Source: JADCRZ01 sp037718865 (GTDB lineage: Bacteria; Bacteroidota; Bacteroidia; Chitinophagales; Chitinophagaceae). From it: DNA of 64,000 bases. The stretch covers positions 1-64,000 of the forward strand of contig JBBJMP010000024.1 of assembly GCA_037718865.1 (NCBI GenBank), read 5' to 3'. The notes beneath the pieces were generated by a model. It did not search any database and was not told where the DNA came from. It saw only the letters and a program-made list of their open reading frames with translations. The first letter of the stretch is position 1, and each line of letters starts with the position of its first letter. Below are positions 18,958 to 28,492 of this stretch, in pieces. Made by a program: the position numbers and the translations under genes.

Positions 18958-19275
18958 ATGAAAAAGTCAATCGAGAAAGTCTTTCCGCACCCCACACGCC
19001 ACAGTATGGTTGGCGATGGATTCAGGGTATACAATATGATACCGGGTGCAGGAATTTCGCAGCAAAGGATCACCCCCTTTCTGATGCTGGATTTCGGAGC
19101 AGCATTTGATTTTAGTCCATCGGACCATGAGCGTGGTGTTGATGTGCATCCGCACAAACTATTAAGCGGAGAGCCTATTATCGCGAGCCGTGGTCCGTTT
19201 GTAATGAATACCGAAGAAGAAATACACGAGGCTGTAAAGGAATTTCAATCAGGTAAGTTTGGAGTATTAACGTAA
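18958..19275 (+). pseudogene. pirin-family gene with large internal in-frame deletion
   Basis: The 105-residue frame begins as a normal pirin (IEKVFPHPTRHSMVGDGFRV, PFLMLDFGAAFDFSPSDHER, GVDVHPH) and continues at residue 67 with the pirin C-terminus: LLSGEPIIASRGPFVMNTEE then AVKEFQSGKFG. About 170 residues are missing, including the GDVQWMTAG and HE metal-ligand blocks of the first cupin. The junction is near 19156 and keeps the frame. Such a protein can hardly fold as a bicupin. Normal length is about 280-295. Confidence 0.8.
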
Positions 19276-19339
19276 AGCGTCACGCCACAATCAGTAATAA
19301 ACATTTTGATAATTTTTTTAAACATTAAATATAATAATC

Positions 19340-19984
19340 ATGAGTAGTTTTCAAATCCGTGATCAAAAAAATGATCACCTGTTAACCGCTGAAAATGCAG
19401 TGTTAATTGTTATTGATTATCAGCCGCCACAAGTCAACTCCATCGCTTCGATGGACAGGCAGTTGCTGGTAAATAATATCCTCGGTACCATCAAAATGGC
19501 AAACGTTTATGGTATGCCTATCATCCTTTCCACGGTGAATGTAAAAACCGGGCTTAACGAAGAAACCATCCCTCAGTTGAGAAATGAGCTGCAAGGCATT
19601 CCTTCCTATGACCGTACAACCATCAATGCCTGGGAAGATAAAGAATTTGTAGAGGCAGTAAAAGCCACAGGCAGGAAAAAACTAATTATGACTGCTTTGT
19701 GGACGGAAGCTTGCCTGACGTTTCCTGCATTGGATGCATTGCATGAAGGATTTGAAGTGTATCCCGTCGTAGATGCGGTAGGCGGAACTTCATTAATAGC
19801 ACATGATGCAGCCCTGCGCAGAATAGAAAAGGCGGGTGCACAACCAGTTAGTGTTCTACAATTATTTTGCGAAATGCAGCGCGACTGGTCGCGGTCAGAA
19901 ACCGTTCCGCAGTTTCTGAAATTATTTATTGAAACAGGTGGTACAGCCGGCATACAATTTTCGTATGATGCAAAACAGGGCTGA
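19340..19984 (+). CDS. isochorismatase-family cysteine hydrolase (YcaC-like)
   Basis: The 214-residue protein has the isochorismatase-like hydrolase fold. Catalytic candidates are Asp26 in VLIVIDYQPP and Cys125 in ALWTEACLTFPALDAL; the usual Lys position seems to be Arg92 in DRTTINAWED, as in the YcaC-like subgroup. The cis-peptide segment after the catalytic strand is conserved. It is cytoplasmic and of normal length. It follows a pirin remnant by 64 bp. YcaC-type enzymes have no settled substrate; amidase or nicotinamidase activity is possible but unproven. Confidence 0.85.
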   Translation: MSSFQIRDQKNDHLLTAENAVLIVIDYQPPQVNSIASMDRQLLVNNILGTIKMANVYGMPIILSTVNVKTGLNEETIPQLRNELQGIPSYDRTTINAWEDKEFVEAVKATGRKKLIMTALWTEACLTFPALDALHEGFEVYPVVDAVGGTSLIAHDAALRRIEKAGAQPVSVLQLFCEMQRDWSRSETVPQFLKLFIETGGTAGIQFSYDAKQG

Positions 19985-20087
19985 AAAAAATAGAAAAGAG
20001 TTGGTTGCTGAAGAAATGACGTAGTAATCGCCGCATCGGGCAAAAAAAATTCCGGCGCTCCCTACTCTATTTTTTTCCTTCTCCCTG

Positions 20088-20423
20088 TGTAAGGAAAAAT
20101 CCAAAACGGGTGTCAAACGCTGCAACAAGCTTAAAGCAAGTTATCTGGTAATGCAGGTAATGTGCAAAGACTATCCGGTCAAATTATTTTTTAGCCGGTT
20201 TGGCAAGCGTGGAAAATGGCATCTACTATTATCGACTAACACTTCGCTTCCTTACATAAAAGTATTGGAATTCCATCAGGTACGTTGGACGATAAAAGTG
20301 TTCTTTAAAGAAAGTAAGCAATATCTGAACCTGGGAGGATGCCAATCAAAGAACTTCGATGCACAGATAGCAGTCGCATTACGTTCATCAGCATCTCCCG
20401 GTGTAGCTTTTTCCATTTTTTAA
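20088..20423 (+). pseudogene. C-terminal fragment of an IS4-type transposase
   Basis: The frame reads KLKASYLVMQVMCKDYPVKL, WHLLLSTNTSLPYIKVLEFH and VRWTIKVFFKESKQYLNLGG then CQSKNFDAQIA. The R.WTIE.FFKE.KQ.L block is the last catalytic (E) region of DDE transposases of the IS4 group. The N-terminal two thirds are missing, and the last residues look unrelated. No terminal inverted repeats were found. Confidence 0.65.
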
Positions 20424-20492
20424 CATTGGGCTACCGGTTCCAATCTTTAAATAAATATTTAATCAATTTTTATTATCCCATCTGGGTCTCTA

Positions 20493-22658
20493 TTAATCAT
20501 CGGAATTAGCAGTTGCATTTTTTGCGACTTCAATATCTTTAGCAACATCTGGTCTTATTTTTTCCCAATGAAAGCGCAGGTGATCATTTTCTCTCCATGG
20601 CTTGCCGTTTTCTTCACTATAATGCACCAAAGGCATATCATTGTATATGGGACGGGTTATTGAAATAACAACATCCCAATATTTTAGAGCGTTCTGTAAA
20701 TGCTGTACTGCCATTTGCTTGTTTTCTTCACCACCTTTCACCTTATATGTTCGTAGCGCCACTGCACCTTTCAACTTTTCGGCAAAATGCAATCCTAAAT
20801 TTGCCCACGCCTTAATATCTGCGACCTCATACATGAGTGAATTATTACCAGAGGTCTGAATATCTCTTACCAAATTAAGTGCTTTATTACAATCCTGCTC
20901 CAGCATTTGTGCAAGAACAGGAGGAGTAATCTGGTTGTCAAAAGAACCGCCTGATGAAGTTGTCTTTACAAAATCCAAAACAGAAACATAATCAGGGTCT
21001 GTGACTGCTTGCTTCATCAACCTGTCAACAGATATATATTCTACCCTTTTAACCTTGCTATCCAACGCCATGAACCCTTCGCTGTACAGGGTAAAGTCCC
21101 ACGTAAAGTCAAATACAGAACCAAGTCTCAAAGGGGTTTTTCCTGCCAGAGAGGAGGCCTGCAATAAGTTTTCTGCCTGTTTGCCATAACGGCGGGTAAA
21201 CTCTGCCTGGAACTTATCATCCGGGGTTGCAGGGTTGTAAAGCAATCTTCCCCAGATCTTATAAAATAACCATTGTCTTTCAAAAGCATACTGCCAGTTA
21301 ACAGGTGTATTTGTTTTGGTAAAATAGTCTTTAGCAGGAATATACGCTTCGGAGCCTAAAAAATAGCCACCGACATAAGCAGGAGTATTTAGGGCAATAT
21401 GTTCGCGAACAAACTCCGGTACTCCCCAGCGCAAACAGAAGAAATCTTCATTACGCGCGGTCCAGGTAATTTTGTATTGTTCAGGAACAGGGTTAAATAG
21501 AGCATCGTACATTTTGCCTCCATGCACTTTAACCAGTTTTGGAGAGGAATGTGCATGAGACCAATTAAATTTTAAATCTGCCCATATAGGTCCATCTATA
21601 AATTCCAGGTTGCCTTCTGCTTCTATTACTTTCCGGGTTAACCTCTCTGTTTCTAGACTGGTAGAACCACCTGAACCGGCATTGGCCGACAATGGAATTC
21701 TATGGACCAGTTTCAACTTTCGATTGGCAAGCCGCATGCCTTCAATAATCGTTTCACGTATCCATTCTTCACGTTGTTTCGGGCTCATTCCTCCCATATA
21801 TTCACCATGGGTAAGGCCCATTCCGGTAAGTTCAGGATATTCCTGCAGTAATTGTGTTACACTTTCTCTTGTGTAGCGCTTGATAATTTCAGAGGTATCA
21901 GCTTTACCAAAAAAGTAATCATGCGCAGGGTTATCCATTGCTACATTATGCGCCTTGGCAAAAGCAGGACTTACATATATGTTGAAAGGGAAAATATAAG
22001 TTTCTATAGCACGCTCTTTTGCAAGACGAAAAATACCATGAAACAAATCCTGCCACTTTTTTAATTCCTTATCACTAAAGGGGCTTGCTTCAGGGAAGTT
22101 TTTTGCTTTGATCATGTAAGTGTAAGGATGCAGGTTCCATAGCGTTAACGAATTAAACCTGTTTTCTGCCATCATATCTAAAAACGCCTCCCAGTATTTT
22201 AAATCTTTACAGGTCTCTACGTGCAGGTCGAGTGCCGAACTACGACGATAGGTATCCCAGGGAAGATCATATTTGATAGCACGGAATGGTAAGTTAGGTT
22301 TATCGCTTCCTGCTTTTATATTTTGTAAATGAATTCCGTTACCTATGTCTTCCGCTATTGATAAACTTCCATATATCATCCCCCTTCCGTCGCCACCTGT
22401 AACTGAAATTCTCTTTCCATCGTTTATAATCGAGTATGCCTCTTTCCCAGCTTTCGTTGAATCAACAGTGAAGTTTATTACGAAATCAGCCTTAGCTTCT
22501 TTCACAGTAACTCCTTTCTTTACAAGAGATTTCGTCAACATTTGAGCAGCGTAAGCAGCCTGCGGTTGTGCTTTTGCATAAACTATATGAACGCTTTGAG
22601 AAAAGCAAACATTAATGAAACTGGAAAGAGATAATAAACAAACAAGTAATTTTTTCAT
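20493..22658 (-). CDS. secreted glycosidase-like protein (GH67/GH20-like fold)
   Basis: The 721-residue protein has a Sec signal (MKKLLVCLLSLSSFINVCFS). Residues 20-130 resemble the non-catalytic N-terminal domain of alpha-glucuronidases and hexosaminidases (GGDGRGMIYGSLSIAEDIGN). A TIM-barrel-like part follows with RFNSLTLWNLHPYTYMIKAK, ELTGMGLTHGEYMGGMSPKQ, DLKFNWSHAHSS and TARNEDFFCLRWGVPEFV. The NED and LRWG residues are shared with the paralogous fusion protein upstream and are candidates for the active site. It is the last gene of the SusC-led cluster, 196 bp after the fusion gene. Glycan hydrolysis in the periplasm is inferred; the precise GH family is not certain. Confidence 0.7.
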   Translation of the reverse strand: MKKLLVCLLSLSSFINVCFSQSVHIVYAKAQPQAAYAAQMLTKSLVKKGVTVKEAKADFVINFTVDSTKAGKEAYSIINDGKRISVTGGDGRGMIYGSLSIAEDIGNGIHLQNIKAGSDKPNLPFRAIKYDLPWDTYRRSSALDLHVETCKDLKYWEAFLDMMAENRFNSLTLWNLHPYTYMIKAKNFPEASPFSDKELKKWQDLFHGIFRLAKERAIETYIFPFNIYVSPAFAKAHNVAMDNPAHDYFFGKADTSEIIKRYTRESVTQLLQEYPELTGMGLTHGEYMGGMSPKQREEWIRETIIEGMRLANRKLKLVHRIPLSANAGSGGSTSLETERLTRKVIEAEGNLEFIDGPIWADLKFNWSHAHSSPKLVKVHGGKMYDALFNPVPEQYKITWTARNEDFFCLRWGVPEFVREHIALNTPAYVGGYFLGSEAYIPAKDYFTKTNTPVNWQYAFERQWLFYKIWGRLLYNPATPDDKFQAEFTRRYGKQAENLLQASSLAGKTPLRLGSVFDFTWDFTLYSEGFMALDSKVKRVEYISVDRLMKQAVTDPDYVSVLDFVKTTSSGGSFDNQITPPVLAQMLEQDCNKALNLVRDIQTSGNNSLMYEVADIKAWANLGLHFAEKLKGAVALRTYKVKGGEENKQMAVQHLQNALKYWDVVISITRPIYNDMPLVHYSEENGKPWRENDHLRFHWEKIRPDVAKDIEVAKNATANSDD

Positions 22659-22768
22659 TATGACAATTTAAGGATGTATCTTATCAAAAAAGAGATTAAA
22701 ATCTAAGAATGAATGCTAATTTTTAGTTTCTGTGCATTTCTGACTAGACCATTCATCTTTTATTAAAA

Positions 22769-22790
22769 GGTAAATAATCTTATTTATCCC
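22769..22790. promoter_or_regulatory. near-palindrome upstream of the glycosidase gene
   Basis: GGTAAATAA and TTATTTATCC are reverse complements apart from one extra base, with a 2-base centre. It lies about 110 bp before the start of the last gene of the cluster and could be an operator for a separate promoter. AT-rich context makes chance possible. Confidence 0.25.
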
Positions 22791-22854
22791 AATTGTGAAT
22801 TGACCATTTTTTGAAAATCATTTCTTTGCATCTGTATTGGTTTCACCAGATTTA

Positions 22855-25797
22855 TTAAAACGTATTTGCCTCTTTTGCAATATTAATGTCTCGTTCAGCT
22901 TGTGGCAAGAATTTACTCCATGAAAAATATCTTGCATCCTTAAATGCATTTAATGACGATCTGTAGCCATCGAGGTAAGGAACCTCCTTATAATGAGCAT
23001 CAGTAATTGAGCTGATCTTTTTCCAATATGAAAGGCAGTTGGTCAATAATTTAACTGCTGTTGCTTTTTTCGTTTCATCCTGCGAAAGCCTGTAATGCAG
23101 AAGTGCTACGCCTGCCCGAAGTTTATCAGCAAAGTATACGCTTAAATAGGCCCAGGTTTCCACATCATCCAATTCACAGGCAAAAGCCGGTGAAGCACCT
23201 TTACGCAGAGACTTAACAAGACTCATTGCATTTCTGCCTTCTTTTTCCAATGAATCGGCCAGCATTGAGGGAGTAATCTTTCCTGCTCCCCAGGTCTTGT
23301 TTTCTACAATAGCTTTTACATAATCTGATATAGAAATATAATTTGGATCAAGTATTGGATGATCGATCAGTTCATCTACTGAAATAAAAGAAGACACTGT
23401 ATCATTTAATCCGCCATTTGCAGGAAAAGGGGCGAGAAAACCTTCAGAATATAAAGAATAATCCCAGGTTCCAGCAAAAAAGGAAGCAAGCCTTAAAGGC
23501 ATTTGACTTGCGTCAGCATATGCTTTCAGTAAACGAGATCCTTCGCCATTTCCATACCGAGAATTAAATCCTTCTTCAAAAATTTCATCAGGAGTAGCAG
23601 GGTCATACAACAAACGGCCCCAAAGCTTATAAAACAGCCATTGTTTTTCAAATGCATATTTCCAGCTAACATGATTACTGGCAACGTGGGAAAAATCTTT
23701 GGCAGGAATATATCCTTCGGAACCTATAAAATAACCATTTACATAAGAGTGCGTGTTTTCAGCTAAATGCTTTCGTATAAAATCAGGTTGTCCCCAACGC
23801 AGAATGAAAAAGTCTTCATTACGTATCATCCACTGTATCCGGTAATTGTCAGGATGGGGATTCCAATATCCATCATCTCTTTTGCCAGAATGAGAGTCAT
23901 GTGTAAGCGCCAGAATGGGTGTGGAATGACCGTGCGACCAGTTAAATTTAATTTCAACAAGCGTTGTATCGGGAAGTTTAGCATTAGTGATTACCCGCCT
24001 CATCTCTGCAGGATCGGATGATAGTACGGAGCGGTGCAGAAGTTTTACGGGTCTGTTAGCAGCCTTTATCCCTGATACCACGGTTTCTTCTATCCAGTCT
24101 TCCCGATCTTTTGGAGTCATGTCGGGCAATACATCATTGGCAGATTTGAAATTGCTCATCCAGTCAGCAAGAGTAATACCTATGCCTGCAAGGTCAGGAT
24201 ATTCATTTATCACTTGGGTTACGACCTCGCGGGTGTAGCGCTTAACAAGAGACGAAGTATCGTTTCGCTCTTTCACTCCGTATTTTTGAGCAAATTCAGG
24301 AGAAACAGCAATATTCCAGTTGACAATAAACGGCTCAATTCCACGGGATTTTGCCATCCTGAACAATGAGGTCCAGAATTGTTTCCATTCTTTCATTTCC
24401 TGGTCAGAAAAATTATTGGCATCCGGGAAATTGGTTGGTTTAACCATAAAAGAGAATGGATGTATGTTCCATAACGAAAGAACATTATACCGGTTATCTG
24501 CCATCTGGTCTAAAAAAAGTTGCCAGTAATGAAGATCTCGGCTTACTTCCATATGTTGTTTCATTGCGGGGCCAGAGCGATAAGATGACCATGGAAGGTT
24601 AAATTTTAGTGCACGAACGGTAAACTGAGGATTAACAGTTTTTGAGGTTACCGTTTGCCATGTTTTTCCCATTTGTATCTGCTCAGCGACATCAAGAATA
24701 CCATACATTGCACCGGTCGTATCTTTAGCAGTAATTTTAAGCTTCTTATTGGTTAAGCTGATTGAGTATCCTTCTTTTTGAAGCGATTTTGCGTCACCGG
24801 ATATTAAGACTGTAATATCTTCCGTTTTTTTCGCCTCATTTGTATTGGTCATAGCAACTTGCTGACCCGATCTCAGGTACGCCTTTTTTAATCTGTCTAC
24901 ACCGAAAGCCATAGGTTTGCTGGCAGTGTCAACAACTATGCTAACCAAAGCGGTTATTTCTTTTACAGGGATATCCATTTTCCGTGCATACTTCTCAGGC
25001 CGCACATCGATTATCCGCACATTTTTGATCCATGAACTTGATTTCTCCCCTGCTGGATCATTTCCCATAAAATGTATTTTGAAAGCGATAAATCCCTGGT
25101 CATATTTTGTATTAATCATATGAGCAGTAGGTATTCCGTTGAGCCATACTTTTATAACACTATCAATAGCTTCAAATCTCCAGTGATTCCATTCACCCAC
25201 CGGCTTTTCTGCATGTTGAGCACGCTTATCCTGCTGCAAGGTGTACATCCAGTTCCATGTTGTTCCAAAATCATCATAAATGCCACCTGTCCAGTGACGT
25301 GAAGTATGATCGATCTTAACCTGATAACCATTTAGTCTTACATGAGCAGTATCAGCGGCATTACGTGCACGAAAGAGAATTCCATATTGAAAAGATGTAT
25401 CACGCTTGCAGTCTACTTCAAGGATAAAGTTGCGGTAAGGTTTATTCGTACGAAGAAATGTATGCTCTTCTGTATTCGCTTTTCTGTTCAGAACGATACA
25501 GTTGTTCTCAACCCTCACCTTCCCTGCTCCACCGGCTAAAGTCCATCCCTGCAAATTTTTACCATTGAAAATACTTTTCCATGCGTTTGCAGTTTGAGCA
25601 AACGAATGCTGATGTATTGAAAGCAGAGCCAGGAAGATATGCAGCAGCCACAGCGTGCTTATTTTTATCTGTATAAAATCTTCTTTAGAAGACTTAACAG
25701 AGTATGGGTCTTTACTGTTCGTTTCTTTATAGTTTACAATGCCGGCGTTCCTAAGAATATTTGAGTTAACTAATTTTAAGATACTTGTACAAATCAT
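22855..25797 (-). CDS. DUF1080 (3-keto-disaccharide hydrolase-like) - glycosidase fusion
   Basis: This 980-residue exported protein has two parts. Residues about 70-265 are a DUF1080 lectin-like domain: WKSIFNGKNLQGWTLAGGAG, FQYGILFRARNAADTAHVRL, WNHWRFEAIDSVIKVWLNG. Residues about 280-980 are a paralogue of the next gene's glycosidase-like protein, with RYNVLSLWNIHPFSFMVKP, EIKFNWSHGHSTPILALTH and IRNEDFFILRWGQPDFIRKH. A hydrophobic signal (LWLLHIFLALLSIHQHSFAQ) lies unusually far from the start, after about 45 residues. The ATG overlaps the upstream stop by 4 bases (ATGA), so it is translationally coupled to the stand-alone DUF1080 gene. Some DUF1080 proteins cleave 3-keto-glycosides, so a combined lyase/hydrolase is a fair inference. 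Confidence 0.75.
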   Translation of the reverse strand: MICTSILKLVNSNILRNAGIVNYKETNSKDPYSVKSSKEDFIQIKISTLWLLHIFLALLSIHQHSFAQTANAWKSIFNGKNLQGWTLAGGAGKVRVENNCIVLNRKANTEEHTFLRTNKPYRNFILEVDCKRDTSFQYGILFRARNAADTAHVRLNGYQVKIDHTSRHWTGGIYDDFGTTWNWMYTLQQDKRAQHAEKPVGEWNHWRFEAIDSVIKVWLNGIPTAHMINTKYDQGFIAFKIHFMGNDPAGEKSSSWIKNVRIIDVRPEKYARKMDIPVKEITALVSIVVDTASKPMAFGVDRLKKAYLRSGQQVAMTNTNEAKKTEDITVLISGDAKSLQKEGYSISLTNKKLKITAKDTTGAMYGILDVAEQIQMGKTWQTVTSKTVNPQFTVRALKFNLPWSSYRSGPAMKQHMEVSRDLHYWQLFLDQMADNRYNVLSLWNIHPFSFMVKPTNFPDANNFSDQEMKEWKQFWTSLFRMAKSRGIEPFIVNWNIAVSPEFAQKYGVKERNDTSSLVKRYTREVVTQVINEYPDLAGIGITLADWMSNFKSANDVLPDMTPKDREDWIEETVVSGIKAANRPVKLLHRSVLSSDPAEMRRVITNAKLPDTTLVEIKFNWSHGHSTPILALTHDSHSGKRDDGYWNPHPDNYRIQWMIRNEDFFILRWGQPDFIRKHLAENTHSYVNGYFIGSEGYIPAKDFSHVASNHVSWKYAFEKQWLFYKLWGRLLYDPATPDEIFEEGFNSRYGNGEGSRLLKAYADASQMPLRLASFFAGTWDYSLYSEGFLAPFPANGGLNDTVSSFISVDELIDHPILDPNYISISDYVKAIVENKTWGAGKITPSMLADSLEKEGRNAMSLVKSLRKGASPAFACELDDVETWAYLSVYFADKLRAGVALLHYRLSQDETKKATAVKLLTNCLSYWKKISSITDAHYKEVPYLDGYRSSLNAFKDARYFSWSKFLPQAERDINIAKEANTF

Positions 25798-26513
25798 TTT
25801 ATCTCCTTTACCGGTATATTCATTTCACGCGTATATGCTGCAGCATTAGAACTGATAATCCGGATATTTTTGAATGCCGCAGACATTTGTTCATTCCACA
25901 GCGGGTTTTTTAGAAAATGTATTTTTATAGCGATGTAACCTTCATCATACCTGGAACTAACCATGTTTGTACAAGGTATTCCATTAATCCACACCTTAAT
26001 ATGATTGCCAATCGCTTCTATCCGAAAGTTGTTCCATTCGCCTACCCGCTCAGCCTGCTGTGCCCTTTTATCGTCAGCCAGTGAATATAACCATTCAATA
26101 TAGCTTCCAAAGTCGAGGAATACCCCACCTGTCCACCTTCGTGTTATAGATGGATCTATTTTAACCATATACCCATACAAACCTACTTTTGCAGTATCGG
26201 GAGCTTTTATCCCGCGGAAGAGGATACCTGAGTCAAAACTTGTATCTCGCTTGCAATCAAGTTCAAGGATAAAATCTTTATATTTTTCATTCGACCGGAT
26301 GAACACATGCCGGTTTGTATTTGAGGTCATGTGAATTACAAATGAACTATCCCTAATTTTCACATTAGCGGGACTGTCTACAATGGTCCATCCCTTAAAA
26401 GTCTTTCCGTCAAAAATTGTTTTCCATACCTTTTTTGGCTGAGCAAACAAAACTGTATTACTGCAAAAAAAGATGAATATGGTTGCTGCAATTGTGATTC
26501 TAAAAATTATCAT
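25794..26513 (-). CDS. DUF1080 domain protein (3-keto-disaccharide hydrolase-like)
   Basis: The 239-residue exported protein has a signal peptide (IFIFFCSNTVLFAQ) and one DUF1080 domain: WKTIFDGKTFKGWTIVDSPA, LELDCKRDTSFDSGILFRG, RRWTGGVFLDFG, FRIEAIGNHIKVWINGIPC. The end, YTREMNIPVKEIK, equals the linker after the DUF1080 part of the fusion protein (YARKMDIPVKEIT), so this gene looks like a copy of that domain plus linker. It overlaps the fusion gene by 4 bases and follows the cytochrome/PQQ gene by 71 bp. It acts outside the cytoplasm; substrate unknown. Confidence 0.82.
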   Translation of the reverse strand: MIIFRITIAATIFIFFCSNTVLFAQPKKVWKTIFDGKTFKGWTIVDSPANVKIRDSSFVIHMTSNTNRHVFIRSNEKYKDFILELDCKRDTSFDSGILFRGIKAPDTAKVGLYGYMVKIDPSITRRWTGGVFLDFGSYIEWLYSLADDKRAQQAERVGEWNNFRIEAIGNHIKVWINGIPCTNMVSSRYDEGYIAIKIHFLKNPLWNEQMSAAFKNIRIISSNAAAYTREMNIPVKEIK

Positions 26514-26562
26514 TGCAATGATTGAGTTAATAAATTGAACTTTATATGTTGCTGTTTAACTT

Positions 26563-26570
26563 CAAATATA
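26563..26570 (-). promoter_or_regulatory. possible Bacteroidota -7 element (TATATTTG)
   Basis: On the minus strand TATATTTG fits the TAnnTTTG consensus, 50 bp before the DUF1080 start. I could not fix a -33 TTTG partner, so it is a weak candidate for an internal promoter. Confidence 0.2.
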
Positions 26571-26584
26571 GCTGCAGGATCTTA

Positions 26585-28354
26585 CTATTTTTTAATGTAT
26601 GCATCTGTAACCTTCCGAATTATGCCGTTTTTTGTCATAATAAATAACTCCTTTGCAATAGGGTCGTACCCCATCCTAAGATGCACCCTTTTTGTATTAT
26701 TAAGCTTCTTAAGATCAGTAAGTTGATTATTGACGGCAATGGACAATTCATAAACTGCCGAATCTGATAAATGGCCATCTAAGTTTACATAAAATAATTT
26801 CCCAGTTGCAATGTCACCGAATACATATTTGTTCTTTAAAACTTGTATACGCCCCTCGTACACATAACCTCCGCTGATGGCATTACCATCTGTGTGATCA
26901 TATTGGGCAAAAGGTGCATGATAAAGGGAAAGTTCTTCTGGTTTAAGATAATAAACTTTCTTAAGATTTATTTTTGTTGCAATACCGTAATTACCTTCTC
27001 TTACAGGCCAGCCATAATCTTTACCTTTCTCAATAACATTAATTTCTTCAATATTAGACTCGCCGATATCCGCAACCAACATTCTTGTTTTATCATTATT
27101 GATATCCCAGGCCAGGCGGTGAGGATTGCGAAAGCCATAAGCCCATATTTCTTTTCTTGTTCCCGGATTGGAATCATTCGCAAAAGGGTTATCAGGCGGA
27201 ATACCATAATGTCCGTTTTTGCTATTTCTTCCTAGCGGATTGATGCGAATCACTGTGCCTAATAATGACTGCTTATTATGAACCAGGTCAGGACGCTTAA
27301 TATTGTTAGAGCCCCCGTCGCCGATGCCAAGGAATAACATGCCATAATCGGGATTCTTTTTATCCAGAGTTGGAGCAAATGACAGGTCCTGCGCACCATG
27401 AGCAGTGGTTGGTGTATTTATTCTGAGCAATTCTCTACGGGTGCCCATAAATTTACGTGCTTTAATGTCATTTATTTTCCATTCAGAAAGCACCCACTGC
27501 AAACCTGCCTTAAAAGTATCTGCAAATTGAAAATCTGTTGGTTTTCCAATAAACTGCTCTGCGTAAGTAGTATATATAAGACCATTATGTATGAAATCAG
27601 GATGAAATGCAAAACTACCAAGGCCGGTGCCTATTCCGGGAGTGGAAATAAAATCAGGAACCGATAGCCTGACATCAAGGAAAGTATCCGCTTTTGATTT
27701 TTCAATTCTAAATATCACCCCCATCTGATCACTAACGAAAATAGAGCCATCACCTGCAGGGTTTGTCCGAAGCGTTGCTATACCTTTATCTGGCGGGTTA
27801 CTGTCTGCCCGTGGTACTTTAATATATTCCTGCAGCTCTATAGTAAGTCCTGAATTTTTAACAGGGGGAGCATACCTTTCTTTTTCAGCATTATCATTTG
27901 CAGTATCTATCTTGAGCGGTTCTATTTTGGCTATCCTTGTTTCGTTATCAATGTAAGCAAGTATTGAATGAATGTCGTCCCGCTTCATAAAATCAAATGA
28001 AGGCATAAGCTGCTTGTATTGTTTATACAAGATTTTTGCACGTTTATCTCCGGCTTCCATCACTTTTGACGGATTATGAATAAACCTTATAAGTGATTCT
28101 TCAGAAAGGGCAAGTGTAACCCCTCCTAACCTTGGGCCTATACCCTCCTCGCTGATGCCATGACACGACCGGCATTGGGAACTAAACAGGTCTTTTCCTT
28201 TTGCCAATGTCTTTTCATCGACCTGATATGATGCTGGTCTGTTTTTAATATAATAAACGATCCCGATGGCAATTATAACTGTTACAGGCAGCCACACAAA
28301 TAAAGCCTTTCTTTTATTCCGGAAATTGTTTATATTCTTAGTTTGAAGTGCCAT
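26585..28354 (-). CDS. membrane-anchored cytochrome c - PQQ sugar dehydrogenase
   Basis: The start at 28354 gives 589 residues: a membrane anchor (residues 17-37, ALFVWLPVTVIIAIGIVYYI), then a cytochrome c domain with CRSCH (61-65) and a likely Met ligand in LMPSFDF, then a six-bladed beta-propeller of the glucose/sorbosone dehydrogenase type. The propeller has GTGLGSFAFHPDF, FLGIGDGGSNN, EIWAYGFRNPHRLAWD and VADIGESNIEEINVIEKGKD, giving the usual His and Ca/PQQ sites. It would oxidise an aldose or glycoside in the periplasm and pass electrons through its own heme. It follows SusD by 138 bp and precedes the DUF1080 genes, so it likely acts on the same imported glycan. Confidence 0.85.
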   Translation of the reverse strand: MALQTKNINNFRNKRKALFVWLPVTVIIAIGIVYYIKNRPASYQVDEKTLAKGKDLFSSQCRSCHGISEEGIGPRLGGVTLALSEESLIRFIHNPSKVMEAGDKRAKILYKQYKQLMPSFDFMKRDDIHSILAYIDNETRIAKIEPLKIDTANDNAEKERYAPPVKNSGLTIELQEYIKVPRADSNPPDKGIATLRTNPAGDGSIFVSDQMGVIFRIEKSKADTFLDVRLSVPDFISTPGIGTGLGSFAFHPDFIHNGLIYTTYAEQFIGKPTDFQFADTFKAGLQWVLSEWKINDIKARKFMGTRRELLRINTPTTAHGAQDLSFAPTLDKKNPDYGMLFLGIGDGGSNNIKRPDLVHNKQSLLGTVIRINPLGRNSKNGHYGIPPDNPFANDSNPGTRKEIWAYGFRNPHRLAWDINNDKTRMLVADIGESNIEEINVIEKGKDYGWPVREGNYGIATKINLKKVYYLKPEELSLYHAPFAQYDHTDGNAISGGYVYEGRIQVLKNKYVFGDIATGKLFYVNLDGHLSDSAVYELSIAVNNQLTDLKKLNNTKRVHLRMGYDPIAKELFIMTKNGIIRKVTDAYIKK

Positions 28355-28492
28355 TAATAGTTGTATAATTCCTTTGATATAAACACAAAAAGTTACAGAC
28401 GCTCCGGTATGTGCGGGCAAAGATAGCCGGCATACACCCTTATCAACATCTTTTAAATTGCGTTAATGATCCTGGCTTATTCATTCTTGTCA

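Noticed and set aside
19606..20043. 145-codon frame antisense to the isochorismatase gene
   Set aside because: Overlaps an intact conserved gene on the other strand and shows no family signature.
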